From an uncultured Erysipelotrichaceae bacterium (GTDB lineage Bacteria; Bacillota_I; Bacilli_A; Erysipelotrichales; Erysipelotrichaceae), in contig CACZPD010000053.1 in the NCBI GenBank assembly GCA_902782955.1, positions 1 to 18,357 on the forward strand: a stretch of DNA of 18,357 nucleotides, in the 5' to 3' direction. A model generated the notes under the pieces. The model had not been told where the DNA came from. It was given only the letters and a program-made list of their open reading frames with translations, and ran no database searches. Below, piece after piece: positions 7,574 to 14,328 of the stretch; within the stretch, counting starts at the first letter, position 1, and every line of letters begins with the position of its first letter. The translations under genes and the position numbers were made by a program.

Positions 7574-8377
7574 TTACTCCTGTGTGTGATAGATTCCCAG
7601 TTTTTTCAGGGGATCCAGCGGAATATCTGTAATACTTTGCAGTATTGCCTTGACCAGCCAGATGAAGAAGATCATAACAAGAATTGGTATAACGGCAGAC
7701 GTGACGATCAGAACAGCGATAGCTTCGATGAACCGGTTCAAAATGCCCTCGAAATTCTTCAGAACACTCGAAACTCCGCCTCCGACTGTATTCAGGAACT
7801 TATCCAGAAGGTTCTGATCCTTTGCGTTTTCCTGTATCTCCTGTGTGCTTTCCTTGGCGGAATCGATTGTTTCCTGTATGGAATTTTCATAGGTTTTTTC
7901 GATTGTTCTGGAAACTCCGACACTGACAGGTATTACTGTAAAAACCACCGCGGCAAGCAGAACCATCCGAACACCCAGCTTCAGCCACCTTTCTTTCCGT
8001 AAAAACAGATTTACGAGAAGAATAATACAGGCTGTGGGAACCAGGATCTGAAATGCGGCAATTCCCGTTATAGACAGCAGATATTTTTCGAGAAAGATCG
8101 CACAGAGAACGATCAGGGAATATGTGCTGACATCTGCAAGTTTGTCAGCGATCGGACTTCCCGCATCCCCGGGCAGAACGGTGATCGCCACGGAAGCTGC
8201 TGTTGAAGCGGCAGTGATTTCCATGATCGTATTCCGCTTCTGATCAAGATATTCGACCTTATCTGCCGTAAAGGCTCGTGATGTCGCAAAGCTTTTGAGC
8301 AGAGTAAACGAAAGAACAGCGGCAAGCAGCAAAAGTCCTGCCTGTATGTAAAGCCTTGTTTTCTCTTCCTTAATCAT
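7574..8377 (-). CDS. Conserved-looking membrane protein of unknown function
   Basis: I do not recognise a characterised family. From the chosen start it has 267 residues. Visible features are a hydrophobic helix at 11-30; a small-residue, helix-prone segment at 52-68 followed by P-G-D-A-G-S-P-I-A-D-K-L-A-D; hydrophobic helices at about 84-102, 105-126 and 134-154; a charged, Glu/Lys/Gln-rich probable coiled coil at 156-192; a V-G-G-G-V motif; and a long hydrophobic stretch at 217-246. Start: three ATGs lie close together, and the one at 8375-8377 is five bases after GGGAGG, while the first ATG (8392) precedes that site and is rejected. The gene is divergent from a TetR-type regulator about 100 bases away, which may control it. 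It could be an envelope stress or transport accessory protein, but that is a guess. Confidence 0.7.
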   Translation of the reverse strand: MIKEEKTRLYIQAGLLLLAAVLSFTLLKSFATSRAFTADKVEYLDQKRNTIMEITAASTAASVAITVLPGDAGSPIADKLADVSTYSLIVLCAIFLEKYLLSITGIAAFQILVPTACIILLVNLFLRKERWLKLGVRMVLLAAVVFTVIPVSVGVSRTIEKTYENSIQETIDSAKESTQEIQENAKDQNLLDKFLNTVGGGVSSVLKNFEGILNRFIEAIAVLIVTSAVIPILVMIFFIWLVKAILQSITDIPLDPLKKLGIYHTQE

Positions 8378-8403
8378 CATTTCCTCCCGCATAAAACCAT
8401 ATA

Positions 8404-8433
8404 TAAATATTCTATCATTATTATTCTTTTCAA
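8404..8433 (-). promoter_or_regulatory. Probable promoter of the membrane protein gene
   Basis: On the minus strand, -35 TTGAAA (8428-8433), an 18-base spacer, and an AT-rich -10 TATTTA (8404-8409). It sits 26 bases before the chosen start and faces away from the tetR promoter. The -35 is good and the -10 is loose. Confidence 0.4.
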
Positions 8434-8455
8434 TGCAGGAATCTCAATGTCCGCT

Positions 8456-8461
8456 TATAAT
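8456..8461 (+). promoter_or_regulatory. -10 element of the TetR-type regulator promoter
   Basis: TATAAT lies 22 bases before the chosen ATG at 8484. The upstream hexamer at 17 bases (ATGCAG) is weak. Transcription from here would begin near 8468, downstream of the two earlier in-frame candidate starts (8433 and 8460), which supports the ATG at 8484. Confidence 0.5.
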
Positions 8462-8483
8462 GAAGGTAATATTGGAGCAGCAT

Positions 8484-9044
8484 ATGAATAAATGGACCAG
8501 AAGAAGAATCATTGATGCATTTTCGGAACTTGTTTTTGAGTACGGTTACGAAGATGTGACAGTAACCATGATCATGGATAAGGCGGAGGTCGGGAAAACA
8601 ACGTTTTACCGCTATTTCCAGAACAAAGCGGACGTATTGAACGCACGCTGCAAGGATATGTATGATTCGGCAATCAATGACAAAGACTGTCTGAATCTGG
8701 AAGACCTTTTCACCCGCCTGTTCCGTTTCTCGCGTGAGCACCCGGAAGAGCTGTCCATGTATGATACGATCGGATATGATTCCTACCGGGATTTTATGTA
8801 CAAGTACACATACAATACCGGGAAAAGGATCATGGAAAGTGCATGGGGCAGACCGCTTACCGTCAAGGAGGATTTCCATGTGGCCTTCTTCTGCGCAGGA
8901 GGATCCAAAATGCTGGAAGAATGGACATGCGGAAAATACAGAACCATGACACCTGAGGAAGCCGGACATGAATCTGCCAGCATGATGCATACCCAGTACG
9001 ATGTGGATCTGCAGAATACAAAAATCAAAAAAGGAGTGAAATAA
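8484..9044 (+). CDS. TetR/AcrR family transcriptional regulator
   Basis: A 186-residue DNA-binding protein. The N-terminal R-R-R-I-I-D-A-F-S-E-L-V-F-E-Y-G-Y helix (7-22) and the helix-turn-helix V-T-V-T-M-I-M-D-K-A-E-V-G-K-T-T-F-Y-R-Y (25-44), then F-Q-N-K-A-D-V-L, are the classic TetR pattern. The C-terminal ligand domain is not a subgroup I can name, so the inducer is unknown. The start ATG follows GGAG by six bases; the open frame extends 17 codons further up but without a ribosome site and across the likely -10. It is divergent from the membrane protein gene, which is a natural target together with itself. A terminator begins right after its TAA. Confidence 0.9.
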   Translation: MNKWTRRRIIDAFSELVFEYGYEDVTVTMIMDKAEVGKTTFYRYFQNKADVLNARCKDMYDSAINDKDCLNLEDLFTRLFRFSREHPEELSMYDTIGYDSYRDFMYKYTYNTGKRIMESAWGRPLTVKEDFHVAFFCAGGSKMLEEWTCGKYRTMTPEEAGHESASMMHTQYDVDLQNTKIKKGVK

Positions 9045-9070
9045 AAAATTTCAGGTAAACCTGAAATTTT
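9045..9070. terminator. Bidirectional terminator between tetR and the hydrolase gene
   Basis: A perfect 11-base stem, AAAATTTCAGG / CCTGAAATTTT, with a TAAA loop. The A/T ends of the stem supply the U-tract on each strand. It starts at the base after the tetR stop and its last base is the first base of the hydrolase stop codon. Confidence 0.85.
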
Positions 9071-9978
9071 TATTTCTCAAAACATTTTTTCATGAAGGCA
9101 TCTGCGGTATCAATGACTTCCGGTGTCCAGAATTCAGATCCGCCGTGATCCGCACCGCCGATCAGGTACATGGTCACATCATGTCCTGTTTTCTTCATCT
9201 GTGTATACAGCCGTTCATTGCACTCCGGATGCACGGTCCTGTCTTTTGTGCCGTGGAATATCAGCATCGGTGCAATCACCGTGGATTCATCGATGTTGCA
9301 CTCCGCAGACATGGCACGGCGCATCTCCTCGTTTTCATTGAGATTGATGCCGCCCGCTTCCATTCCTTCCGGCGAATCCGGCATGCAGTGATTTGGCGTG
9401 GAGGGATTGCTGTAATCAAACATGAAGCTGGTGGAACCGTAATAATTGATGATTCCTGATACTTCCGCGCTGATGCCGGGGAACAGGTTCTCCTCCGTAT
9501 CATCATTATGACGGAAACCTCCGTATACAGCGGTATGGCCTCCGGAAGAACTGCCCGCCAGAATCACGCGTTCACTGTCAGCGTTGTACTCCGACGCATG
9601 TTTCTTCATAAACCGCACTGCATTCAGCGCATCGATGACCGGGGCAGGAAATGAAGCGATTCCCGAATGTCTGTATTCGACGATCGCGCAGACATATCCC
9701 CTTTCCGCCATCCTTGCCAGAAGCGGGACACCGTGATGGATATGCTGCTTTTTCCAGGCGCTTCCCTGCACATAAACGAAGCACGGGAACGGTCCTTCTT
9801 TTCCATTCCGGGAATACGGGATCAGGATCTGCAGGTGAAGCGGATATCCGTCTACGTTTGCGTATTCCACATCCTTCAGGTAAACGACTCCTCTTTCATC
9901 TCCTGTAGTCTGAATAACAGGAAATTCCTCATTTTTGTATTCCGGATATTCTTCATACGTCCATTTTTTGACTTCCAT
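9070..9978 (-). CDS. Alpha/beta hydrolase (BD-FAE/esterase-lipase-like)
   Basis: A 302-residue predicted cytoplasmic hydrolase with no signal peptide. The nucleophile elbow is G-S-S-S-G (142-146) with S144. The acid is probably D246 in H-G-T-K-D-R-T-V and the base H278 in G-A-D-H-G-G, giving a complete catalytic triad. The usual oxyanion H-G-G-G region is replaced by V-Q-G-S-A-W (70-75), as in the BD-FAE and prolyl-oligopeptidase-like esterases of gut Firmicutes. It probably cleaves an ester, such as acetyl or feruloyl groups on plant glycan fragments, or a peptide; the substrate is unknown. The start has GAGGAG about five bases upstream. It is a monocistronic unit divergent from the patatin gene. 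Confidence 0.85.
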   Translation of the reverse strand: MEVKKWTYEEYPEYKNEEFPVIQTTGDERGVVYLKDVEYANVDGYPLHLQILIPYSRNGKEGPFPCFVYVQGSAWKKQHIHHGVPLLARMAERGYVCAIVEYRHSGIASFPAPVIDALNAVRFMKKHASEYNADSERVILAGSSSGGHTAVYGGFRHNDDTEENLFPGISAEVSGIINYYGSTSFMFDYSNPSTPNHCMPDSPEGMEAGGINLNENEEMRRAMSAECNIDESTVIAPMLIFHGTKDRTVHPECNERLYTQMKKTGHDVTMYLIGGADHGGSEFWTPEVIDTADAFMKKCFEK

Positions 9979-10021
9979 ACATTTCTCCTCGCGGCAGAAA
10001 ACCGTTTTTCTTTCTTAATCA

Positions 10022-10027
10022 AGTATA
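10022..10027 (-). promoter_or_regulatory. Extended -10 promoter of the hydrolase gene
   Basis: The minus strand reads TGATATACT: a TATACT -10 box with an upstream TGN extension, about 43 bases before the hydrolase ATG. The -35 region is poor, which the extended -10 can offset. Confidence 0.45.
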
Positions 10028-10120
10028 TCATATGGAAAGAAACCATGACCCGAATCCATCTTCATTCATGTTTCAAAGCAAATAAAGAGCACAAAAAACT
10101 TCTTCGCATCTATACCGGGG

Positions 10121-10126
10121 TATAAT
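10121..10126 (+). promoter_or_regulatory. -10 element of the patatin gene promoter
   Basis: A consensus TATAAT, 47 bases before the patatin ATG. It overlaps a palindrome TATACC-GG-GGTATA (10111-10124). No clear -35 lies 16-18 bases upstream (ACTTCT at 17), so the promoter may be controlled. The predicted start is near 10133, at the edge of the next hairpin. Confidence 0.5.
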
Positions 10127-10133
10127 ATGCATG

Positions 10134-10155
10134 TTCCGGGTCTATAGTCCCGGAA
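10134..10155 (+). promoter_or_regulatory. 22-base near-perfect palindrome at the patatin mRNA 5' end
   Basis: TTCCGGG, then T, CTATAG, T, then CCCGGAA. The seven-base arms are exact and the CTATAG centre is itself a palindrome, with one T/T mismatch per arm. It lies at about +1 to +22 of the predicted transcript and ends five bases before the GGGAG ribosome site. It could be an operator (DNA) or a 5' stabilising or occluding hairpin (RNA). Confidence 0.45.
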
Positions 10156-10173
10156 GAATGGGAGAACGCAATC

Positions 10174-11025
10174 ATGAAAAAAGGACTCATCATGGAAGGC
10201 GGGGCCATGCGCGGACTGTTTACATGCGGTGTAATCGATGTCCTGATGGAAAACGGTATTGTTTTCGACGGCGCTGCCGGCATATCCGCCGGTGCGGTAT
10301 TTGGCTGCAATTATAAATCACACCAGATCGGAAGACCGCTGCGCTACAACACAACATACTGCCGGGATCCCCGCTACTGCAGTATCCGCTCACTGATCAA
10401 AACAGGTGATCTGTTCGGGGCAGAGTTCTGTTACCGCACACTCCCGGAAATACTGGATCCTTTTGATACAGAGACCTTCCGTAATGATCCGATGGAGTTC
10501 TATATCGGCGCGACAGATATCCGGACAGGCGAACCTGTCTTTCACAGATGTACGGACGGCGGCAGATCCGATATTGAATGGATGCGGGCGTCCGCTTCGA
10601 TGCCTGTCGTTTCGAAGATCGTATCCGTTGACGGTCTGAAACTACTTGACGGCGGCATCTCCTGCCCTGTCCCCTTTGAATATATGGAAAGCATTGGATA
10701 TGACCGGAATATCATCATCCTGACACAGCCGGAAGGATACCGGAAAAAGAAAAGCGCAGCACTGCCGCTCATCCGCATCATGCTGAGGAAATACCCTGCT
10801 GTCATCAAGGCAATGGCGAACAGGCATCTGGTATACAATGACCAGATGGATATGATCAGAACCCGTGAAAAAGAAGGCAAGGCACTTGTGATCAGGCCTG
10901 ATGCCCCCCTGGGGATCGGAAGGATCGAAAAAGATCCGGCTGAACTTGAGCGCGTATACCGCCTGGGAAGAAATGCCGCAGCTGAAAGACTTGGTGAGAT
11001 CAGAGATTATCTCATGTGTGAATAA
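10174..11025 (+). CDS. Patatin-like phospholipase (YjjU-like)
   Basis: A 283-residue serine hydrolase of the patatin group. The N-terminal M-E-G-G-A-M-R-G (7-14) is the oxyanion Gly-rich turn, G-I-S-A-G (36-40) carries the nucleophile S38, and L-D-G-G (158-161) supplies the catalytic D159. These form the Ser-Asp dyad. Between them is the D-I-R-T-G-E-P-V-F segment typical of the bacterial YjjU-type subgroup. There is no signal peptide or transmembrane helix, so it is probably cytoplasmic or membrane-associated, acting on phospholipid or neutral lipid acyl esters. The start is preceded by GGGAG nine bases away. A cardiolipin synthase gene converges on it, so two membrane-lipid enzymes are neighbours, though on separate transcripts. 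Confidence 0.9.
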   Translation: MKKGLIMEGGAMRGLFTCGVIDVLMENGIVFDGAAGISAGAVFGCNYKSHQIGRPLRYNTTYCRDPRYCSIRSLIKTGDLFGAEFCYRTLPEILDPFDTETFRNDPMEFYIGATDIRTGEPVFHRCTDGGRSDIEWMRASASMPVVSKIVSVDGLKLLDGGISCPVPFEYMESIGYDRNIIILTQPEGYRKKKSAALPLIRIMLRKYPAVIKAMANRHLVYNDQMDMIRTREKEGKALVIRPDAPLGIGRIEKDPAELERVYRLGRNAAAERLGEIRDYLMCE

Positions 11026-11027
11026 GC

Positions 11028-11062
11028 AAAAAATATCCTGATGCATGGCATCAGGATATTTT
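11028..11062. terminator. Bidirectional terminator between the patatin and cardiolipin synthase genes
   Basis: A perfect 15-base stem, AAAATATCCTGATGC / GCATCAGGATATTTT, with an ATG loop. An A-run on the left and T-run on the right make it work for both convergent genes. It starts three bases after the patatin stop. Confidence 0.88.
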
Positions 11063-11074
11063 CTTTATCCGCTT

Positions 11075-12601
11075 CTACATCATCGGCGCAAACAGACGAA
11101 GTACAGCTATGAAATACGATTTCAGCGGACCGGCATGACATTCATCAGCTGTTACCTGATGTGATTTTTCAATTGCATCCAGGTAGTCTTTTTTCACATC
11201 CAGGACTTTTCCTGATCCAAACAGGTAAGTGCCGTTTTCAAAATGGAGGTACAGACTGCGGTAGTCCAGGTTGACTGTTCCGACCGTCGCAATCCTGTCA
11301 TCGGACACGAAGACTTTGGAATGTACGAAACCCGGTGTGTATTCATAGATCTTCACGCCGCCTTCGATGAGCTGCTTATAGTAGGATCTTGTGATCATCC
11401 ATACCAGTTTCTTATCCGGAATGCCCGGCGTCATAATACGGACGTCCGTACCATGTCTGGCAGCGAGGATCAGCGCATTGATCAGTTCGGTATCAATGAT
11501 CAGATACGGGGTATAGATATAACAGTAATCATTGGCCTGATTCAGAATACCCATATAAATATCCTGTGCTGTGATCTCGGTATCCAGCGGGGTTTCGCCG
11601 TAAGCCGCGATAAAGCCGTCAGGTTCGCCCGGTTCCGTCTGCGCACGGAACACTTCGAAATCCTCATCTTTAGCATCTTTCGTCAAAGCATTCCAGTGCG
11701 TCAGGAACATAACGGTATATGACCATACCGCTTCACCTTTGATCCGGATGACATTGTCCTTCCAGTGACCGCACTTCATCTTGACGTTTATATATTCATC
11801 CGCAAGATTCACACCGCCCGAGAAAGCTGTTTTCCCGTCGATGACCATGATCTTTCTGTGATCGCGGTGATTCATGATGATGCCGATGATCGGGTTGATC
11901 CGGTTGAAAGGAATGCATTTGATCCCCTTTTCTTCCAGTTTCTTCGCATAGCTGGCGGAAAGCGTCATGAAGGATCCCAGATCATCATACATAACACGGA
12001 CATCCAGTCCCTCTTTGACTTTCTGTTCCAGTATCTCCAGCATGCCGTTCCACATCTTTCCCTCTTCAATGATGAAGTATTCCAGAAAAATATACTTTTT
12101 CGCATTCCACATTTCTTCAAGCATGACAGGATATCCGGTATCCCCCAGACCGTAATAATCAAAGCCGGTATTGCGGTAAAAAGGAAAGCCTGCACTGTCG
12201 GAAATATAGCGGAACTGTCCGCGCAGTTCCGGCGCGCTCTGATTGAGTTCTTCAGATACAGCAGGATCCTGTTTGTAATATTTCTGCGCATCTTTGGTGG
12301 AATTGACAAGATTCCACATGGTGCGGCTGCTGATCATATTTGCATCAAGCAGGATATAGATGGCTGTAGCCGGGATCGGGAAAAGCATGATGGCCACGAT
12401 CCACATCATGTCGGAGGAAAGATGCCTGCTGTTTTTGATGATGCTCAGGACGATGATGCCGCTTAAAAACCTGAGTACCTCTTCGATCCACGCTGCCTGT
12501 GCGCCGAACCAGTGAAAGACCGAAAAGAGGATCAGCAGTTCCAGCAGAACCATCAGGATCATAAATGTTGTACGTGAAAAAACAGCCCGGAGTATTTTCA
12601 T
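11075..12601 (-). CDS. cls: Cardiolipin synthase (phospholipase D superfamily)
   Basis: A 508-residue membrane enzyme that joins two phosphatidylglycerol molecules into cardiolipin plus glycerol. Hydrophobic helices lie at about 11-31, 42-55 and 66-86; the following cytoplasmic domain has two HKD motifs. The first has H248, K250, D255 in H-R-K-I-M-V-I-D, followed by S-G-G-V-N. The second has H427, K429, D434 in H-S-K-V-F-V-S-D, followed by T-V-N-L-D-Y-R-S. Length and order are as in Bacillota ClsA proteins. The start follows an AGG-rich site about seven bases upstream. TACAAT at 12623-12628 on the minus strand is a possible -10 but lacks a good -35. It is divergent from the aldo/keto reductase gene. 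Confidence 0.94.
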   Translation of the reverse strand: MKILRAVFSRTTFMILMVLLELLILFSVFHWFGAQAAWIEEVLRFLSGIIVLSIIKNSRHLSSDMMWIVAIMLFPIPATAIYILLDANMISSRTMWNLVNSTKDAQKYYKQDPAVSEELNQSAPELRGQFRYISDSAGFPFYRNTGFDYYGLGDTGYPVMLEEMWNAKKYIFLEYFIIEEGKMWNGMLEILEQKVKEGLDVRVMYDDLGSFMTLSASYAKKLEEKGIKCIPFNRINPIIGIIMNHRDHRKIMVIDGKTAFSGGVNLADEYINVKMKCGHWKDNVIRIKGEAVWSYTVMFLTHWNALTKDAKDEDFEVFRAQTEPGEPDGFIAAYGETPLDTEITAQDIYMGILNQANDYCYIYTPYLIIDTELINALILAARHGTDVRIMTPGIPDKKLVWMITRSYYKQLIEGGVKIYEYTPGFVHSKVFVSDDRIATVGTVNLDYRSLYLHFENGTYLFGSGKVLDVKKDYLDAIEKSHQVTADECHAGPLKSYFIAVLRLFAPMM

Positions 12602-12781
12602 AAGCTTACCTGCCTTGAAAATATTGTACCATTTTCAGATTTATAGGGGTTTCTCATAATCAACATCTGTTTCAGATATACAGTACATACGGTATACGCA
12701 CGATTCTGCAGATACTCCCATATATATTTACACACAGTTTAAAATGATTGGACATTTAAATGGATTATTGATGTTTTTTAT

Positions 12782-12810
12782 TTGTATTATCAATAGCCTG
12801 CAGCTATACT
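12782..12810 (+). promoter_or_regulatory. Promoter of the aldo/keto reductase gene
   Basis: -35 TTGTAT (12782-12787), 17-base spacer, -10 TATACT (12805-12810). The predicted transcript start near 12817 leaves a leader of about 25 bases. An inverted repeat TATTGAT (12766-12772) / ATCAATA (12789-12795) brackets the -35, a plausible regulator site. Confidence 0.6.
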
Positions 12811-12841
12811 GCAATCGGAAAAGGAAAGTGAGACGGACACT

Positions 12842-13804
12842 ATGAAAACAAGAAAACTTCGTAATATTGAAGTATCCGCTGTCGGTATGGGATGCATGGC
12901 ATTTTCGCACGGTTACGGGAAGATTCCCACGGAAGAATACAGTATTGAAGCGATACGGAATGCATATGCGCACGGCTGTACATTTTTTGATACAGCAGAA
13001 GTATACAGTCCGAATCTGTCCGGCATCGGACACAATGAGAAGATCGTAGGAAAAGCGCTGAAGGATGTCCGTGAAAACGTTGTGATCGCAACGAAACTTT
13101 TCCTGCGGATCACGCCGTTTGAAGATGTATATAAGGCAATGCGCAGCCATCTGGAAGCTTCCTGTGAACGCCTGCAGACAGACTATGTTGACCTCTATTA
13201 TCTTCACCGGATGGGAAGCATCCCGGTCGAAAAAATAGCGGAAGCTATGGGAAAGCTGATCGATGAAGGAATGATCCGCGGCTGGGGTCTGTCACAGGTC
13301 GATGTTCCGGTCATTGAAAGAGCGCAGAAAGTCACACCGCTTTCTGCCGTACAGAATATCTATTCCATGGTGGAACGGGACAGTGAAGAATCCATCATCC
13401 CCTTCTGTACGGAAAACGATATAGGGTTTGTTCCGTTCTCACCGATCGCGAGCGGTCTTCTTTCGGGAAAGATCACAGCGGAAACAAAATTTGAGAAAAA
13501 CGATGATGTCCGCAACCGGGTGCCGCAGCTTTCAAAGGCCAACATTGCCGGCAATCAGCCGATCGTGGATCTTCTTAGAAGTTTTGCGGAAAAGAAAAAT
13601 GCAACACCTGCCCAGATCTCTCTGGCGTGGATGCTGCATAAATATCCGAATGTCGTACCGATCCCCGGATCCAAGAATAAAGAACGCATTATCGAAAACC
13701 TGAATGCCGCCGATGTCATCCTGAGTGACGAGGAATTCAGTTCCCTGGAAACAGAACTGGACCGGCATCCTGTTTACGGACACCGCGGATTAGGCGGATT
13801 ATGA
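12842..13804 (+). CDS. Aldo/keto reductase
   Basis: A 320-residue NAD(P)H-dependent oxidoreductase with the TIM-barrel AKR fold. The full catalytic tetrad is visible: D50 and Y55 in F-F-D-T-A-E-V-Y, K85 in A-T-K-L, and H122 in Y-Y-L-H-R. Cofactor-site segments are G-W-G-L-S-Q, P-F-S-P-I-A-S-G-L-L-S-G and I-P-G-S-K-N-K-E-R-I-I-E-N. It should reduce aldehydes or ketones in the cytoplasm; the substrate is unknown. It is close to the large group annotated as general stress or plant-auxin-like AKRs. The start ATG lacks a well-spaced Shine-Dalgarno (AAGGAAAG ends about 13 bases upstream), but no other start fits. A 33-codon open frame overlaps it by ATGA. It ends in a U-tailed hairpin. Confidence 0.92.
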   Translation: MKTRKLRNIEVSAVGMGCMAFSHGYGKIPTEEYSIEAIRNAYAHGCTFFDTAEVYSPNLSGIGHNEKIVGKALKDVRENVVIATKLFLRITPFEDVYKAMRSHLEASCERLQTDYVDLYYLHRMGSIPVEKIAEAMGKLIDEGMIRGWGLSQVDVPVIERAQKVTPLSAVQNIYSMVERDSEESIIPFCTENDIGFVPFSPIASGLLSGKITAETKFEKNDDVRNRVPQLSKANIAGNQPIVDLLRSFAEKKNATPAQISLAWMLHKYPNVVPIPGSKNKERIIENLNAADVILSDEEFSSLETELDRHPVYGHRGLGGL

Positions 13805-13814
13805 TAGTCTTAAC

Positions 13815-13836
13815 CGGACATGATGTCCGTTTTTTA
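13815..13836 (+). terminator. Terminator of the aldo/keto reductase gene
   Basis: Stem CGGACA / TGTCCG with a TGA loop, followed by six T, 11 bases after the stop. On the minus strand the hairpin has no U-tract, so it serves only the plus-strand gene. Confidence 0.8.
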
Positions 13837-14262
13837 TTATTTGAATTCCTTGCTCTCCCCTTTCAGCCATCTTCTGTGGGAGACTGTCCTTCTCACAGCC
13901 AGCGGTCTTGGTTCATCCGGAAATGTCATCATGTTGGTGCCGCCCTGTTTCCAGAGCTCCAGAATATCCTCCGCATCATCCACGAAATCATCGGCCGGCA
14001 TAAGTCCGTAGAGACGCGGCGGAATGATCGTGACCGGGATATGATACAGTCCTTTTTTGCTGTCTTCCTTTACTTTCCATTCCGTATGCGGACAGGCCAT
14101 GGCCACATCCGCTTCGTCCTGTCTTTTTGCAAGCAGGGAAATAGGTATAAAAATAAATGTTGCCCGGTCGGAAAGATTCTTTTCCTGAACTTCCTTCTCC
14201 AGGTGGGCAGCGAGGGCAGATGATGAAAACCCGCCGCCGCAGCAGATCGCAATACGTATCAT
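13837..14262 (-). CDS. PTS EIIB-like protein (lactose/cellobiose type), orphan
   Basis: A 141-residue cytoplasmic protein. The N-terminus I-A-I-C-C-G-G-G-F-S-S-S-A-L-A-A-H-L resembles the phospho-cysteine loop of EIIB components (C-x-x-G-x-S/T-S), with C8 the likely phosphorylated residue. The later P-V-T-I-I-P-P-R-L-Y-G-L-M segment and acidic helix match the end of an EIIB domain. About 35 further residues, with a basic R-R-T-V-S-H-R-R-W-L-K stretch, extend beyond it. No EIIA, EIIC or sugar enzyme gene is nearby, so it may serve a distant permease or act as a regulator. Start: the ATG at 14260-14262 is seven bases after AAGGAG; an upstream in-frame GTG (14268) is too close to that site. TACAAT in the gap is a possible -10, with a weak -35. 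Confidence 0.72.
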   Translation of the reverse strand: MIRIAICCGGGFSSSALAAHLEKEVQEKNLSDRATFIFIPISLLAKRQDEADVAMACPHTEWKVKEDSKKGLYHIPVTIIPPRLYGLMPADDFVDDAEDILELWKQGGTNMMTFPDEPRPLAVRRTVSHRRWLKGESKEFK

Positions 14263-14293
14263 GAGCACACTCCTTTTTTGTTATTGTACAGAG

Positions 14294-14320
14294 AAAAAGA
14301 GGCAACCGGAAGATTGCCTC
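14294..14320 (-). terminator. Terminator of the nfnAB operon
   Basis: On the minus strand, stem GAGGCAA / TTGCCTC with an eight-base loop, followed by TTTTT. It lies eight bases past the nfnB stop and upstream of the EIIB-like gene. Confidence 0.85.
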
Positions 14321-14328
14321 ACAGATTA

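Noticed and set aside
7574..8392. First ATG (8392) as start of the membrane protein gene
   Set aside because: The GGGAGG ribosome site lies downstream of it and is correctly spaced only for the ATG at 8375-8377.
8433..8483. 17-codon N-terminal extension of the TetR gene
   Set aside because: It crosses the TATAAT element and lacks a ribosome site; the family usually starts near the first helix.
8430..8990. 186-codon minus-strand open frame
   Set aside because: It is opposite the TetR-type regulator, which has a clear helix-turn-helix and a good ribosome site.
10048..10125. 26-codon frame with a GGAAAG site upstream, between the hydrolase and patatin genes
   Set aside because: Basic, featureless peptide; no promoter seen for it and it ends inside the patatin -10, so chance is the simplest reading.
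13801..14223. 140-codon plus-strand open frame
   Set aside because: It is opposite the EIIB-like gene and begins inside the stop region of the aldo/keto reductase with no ribosome site.
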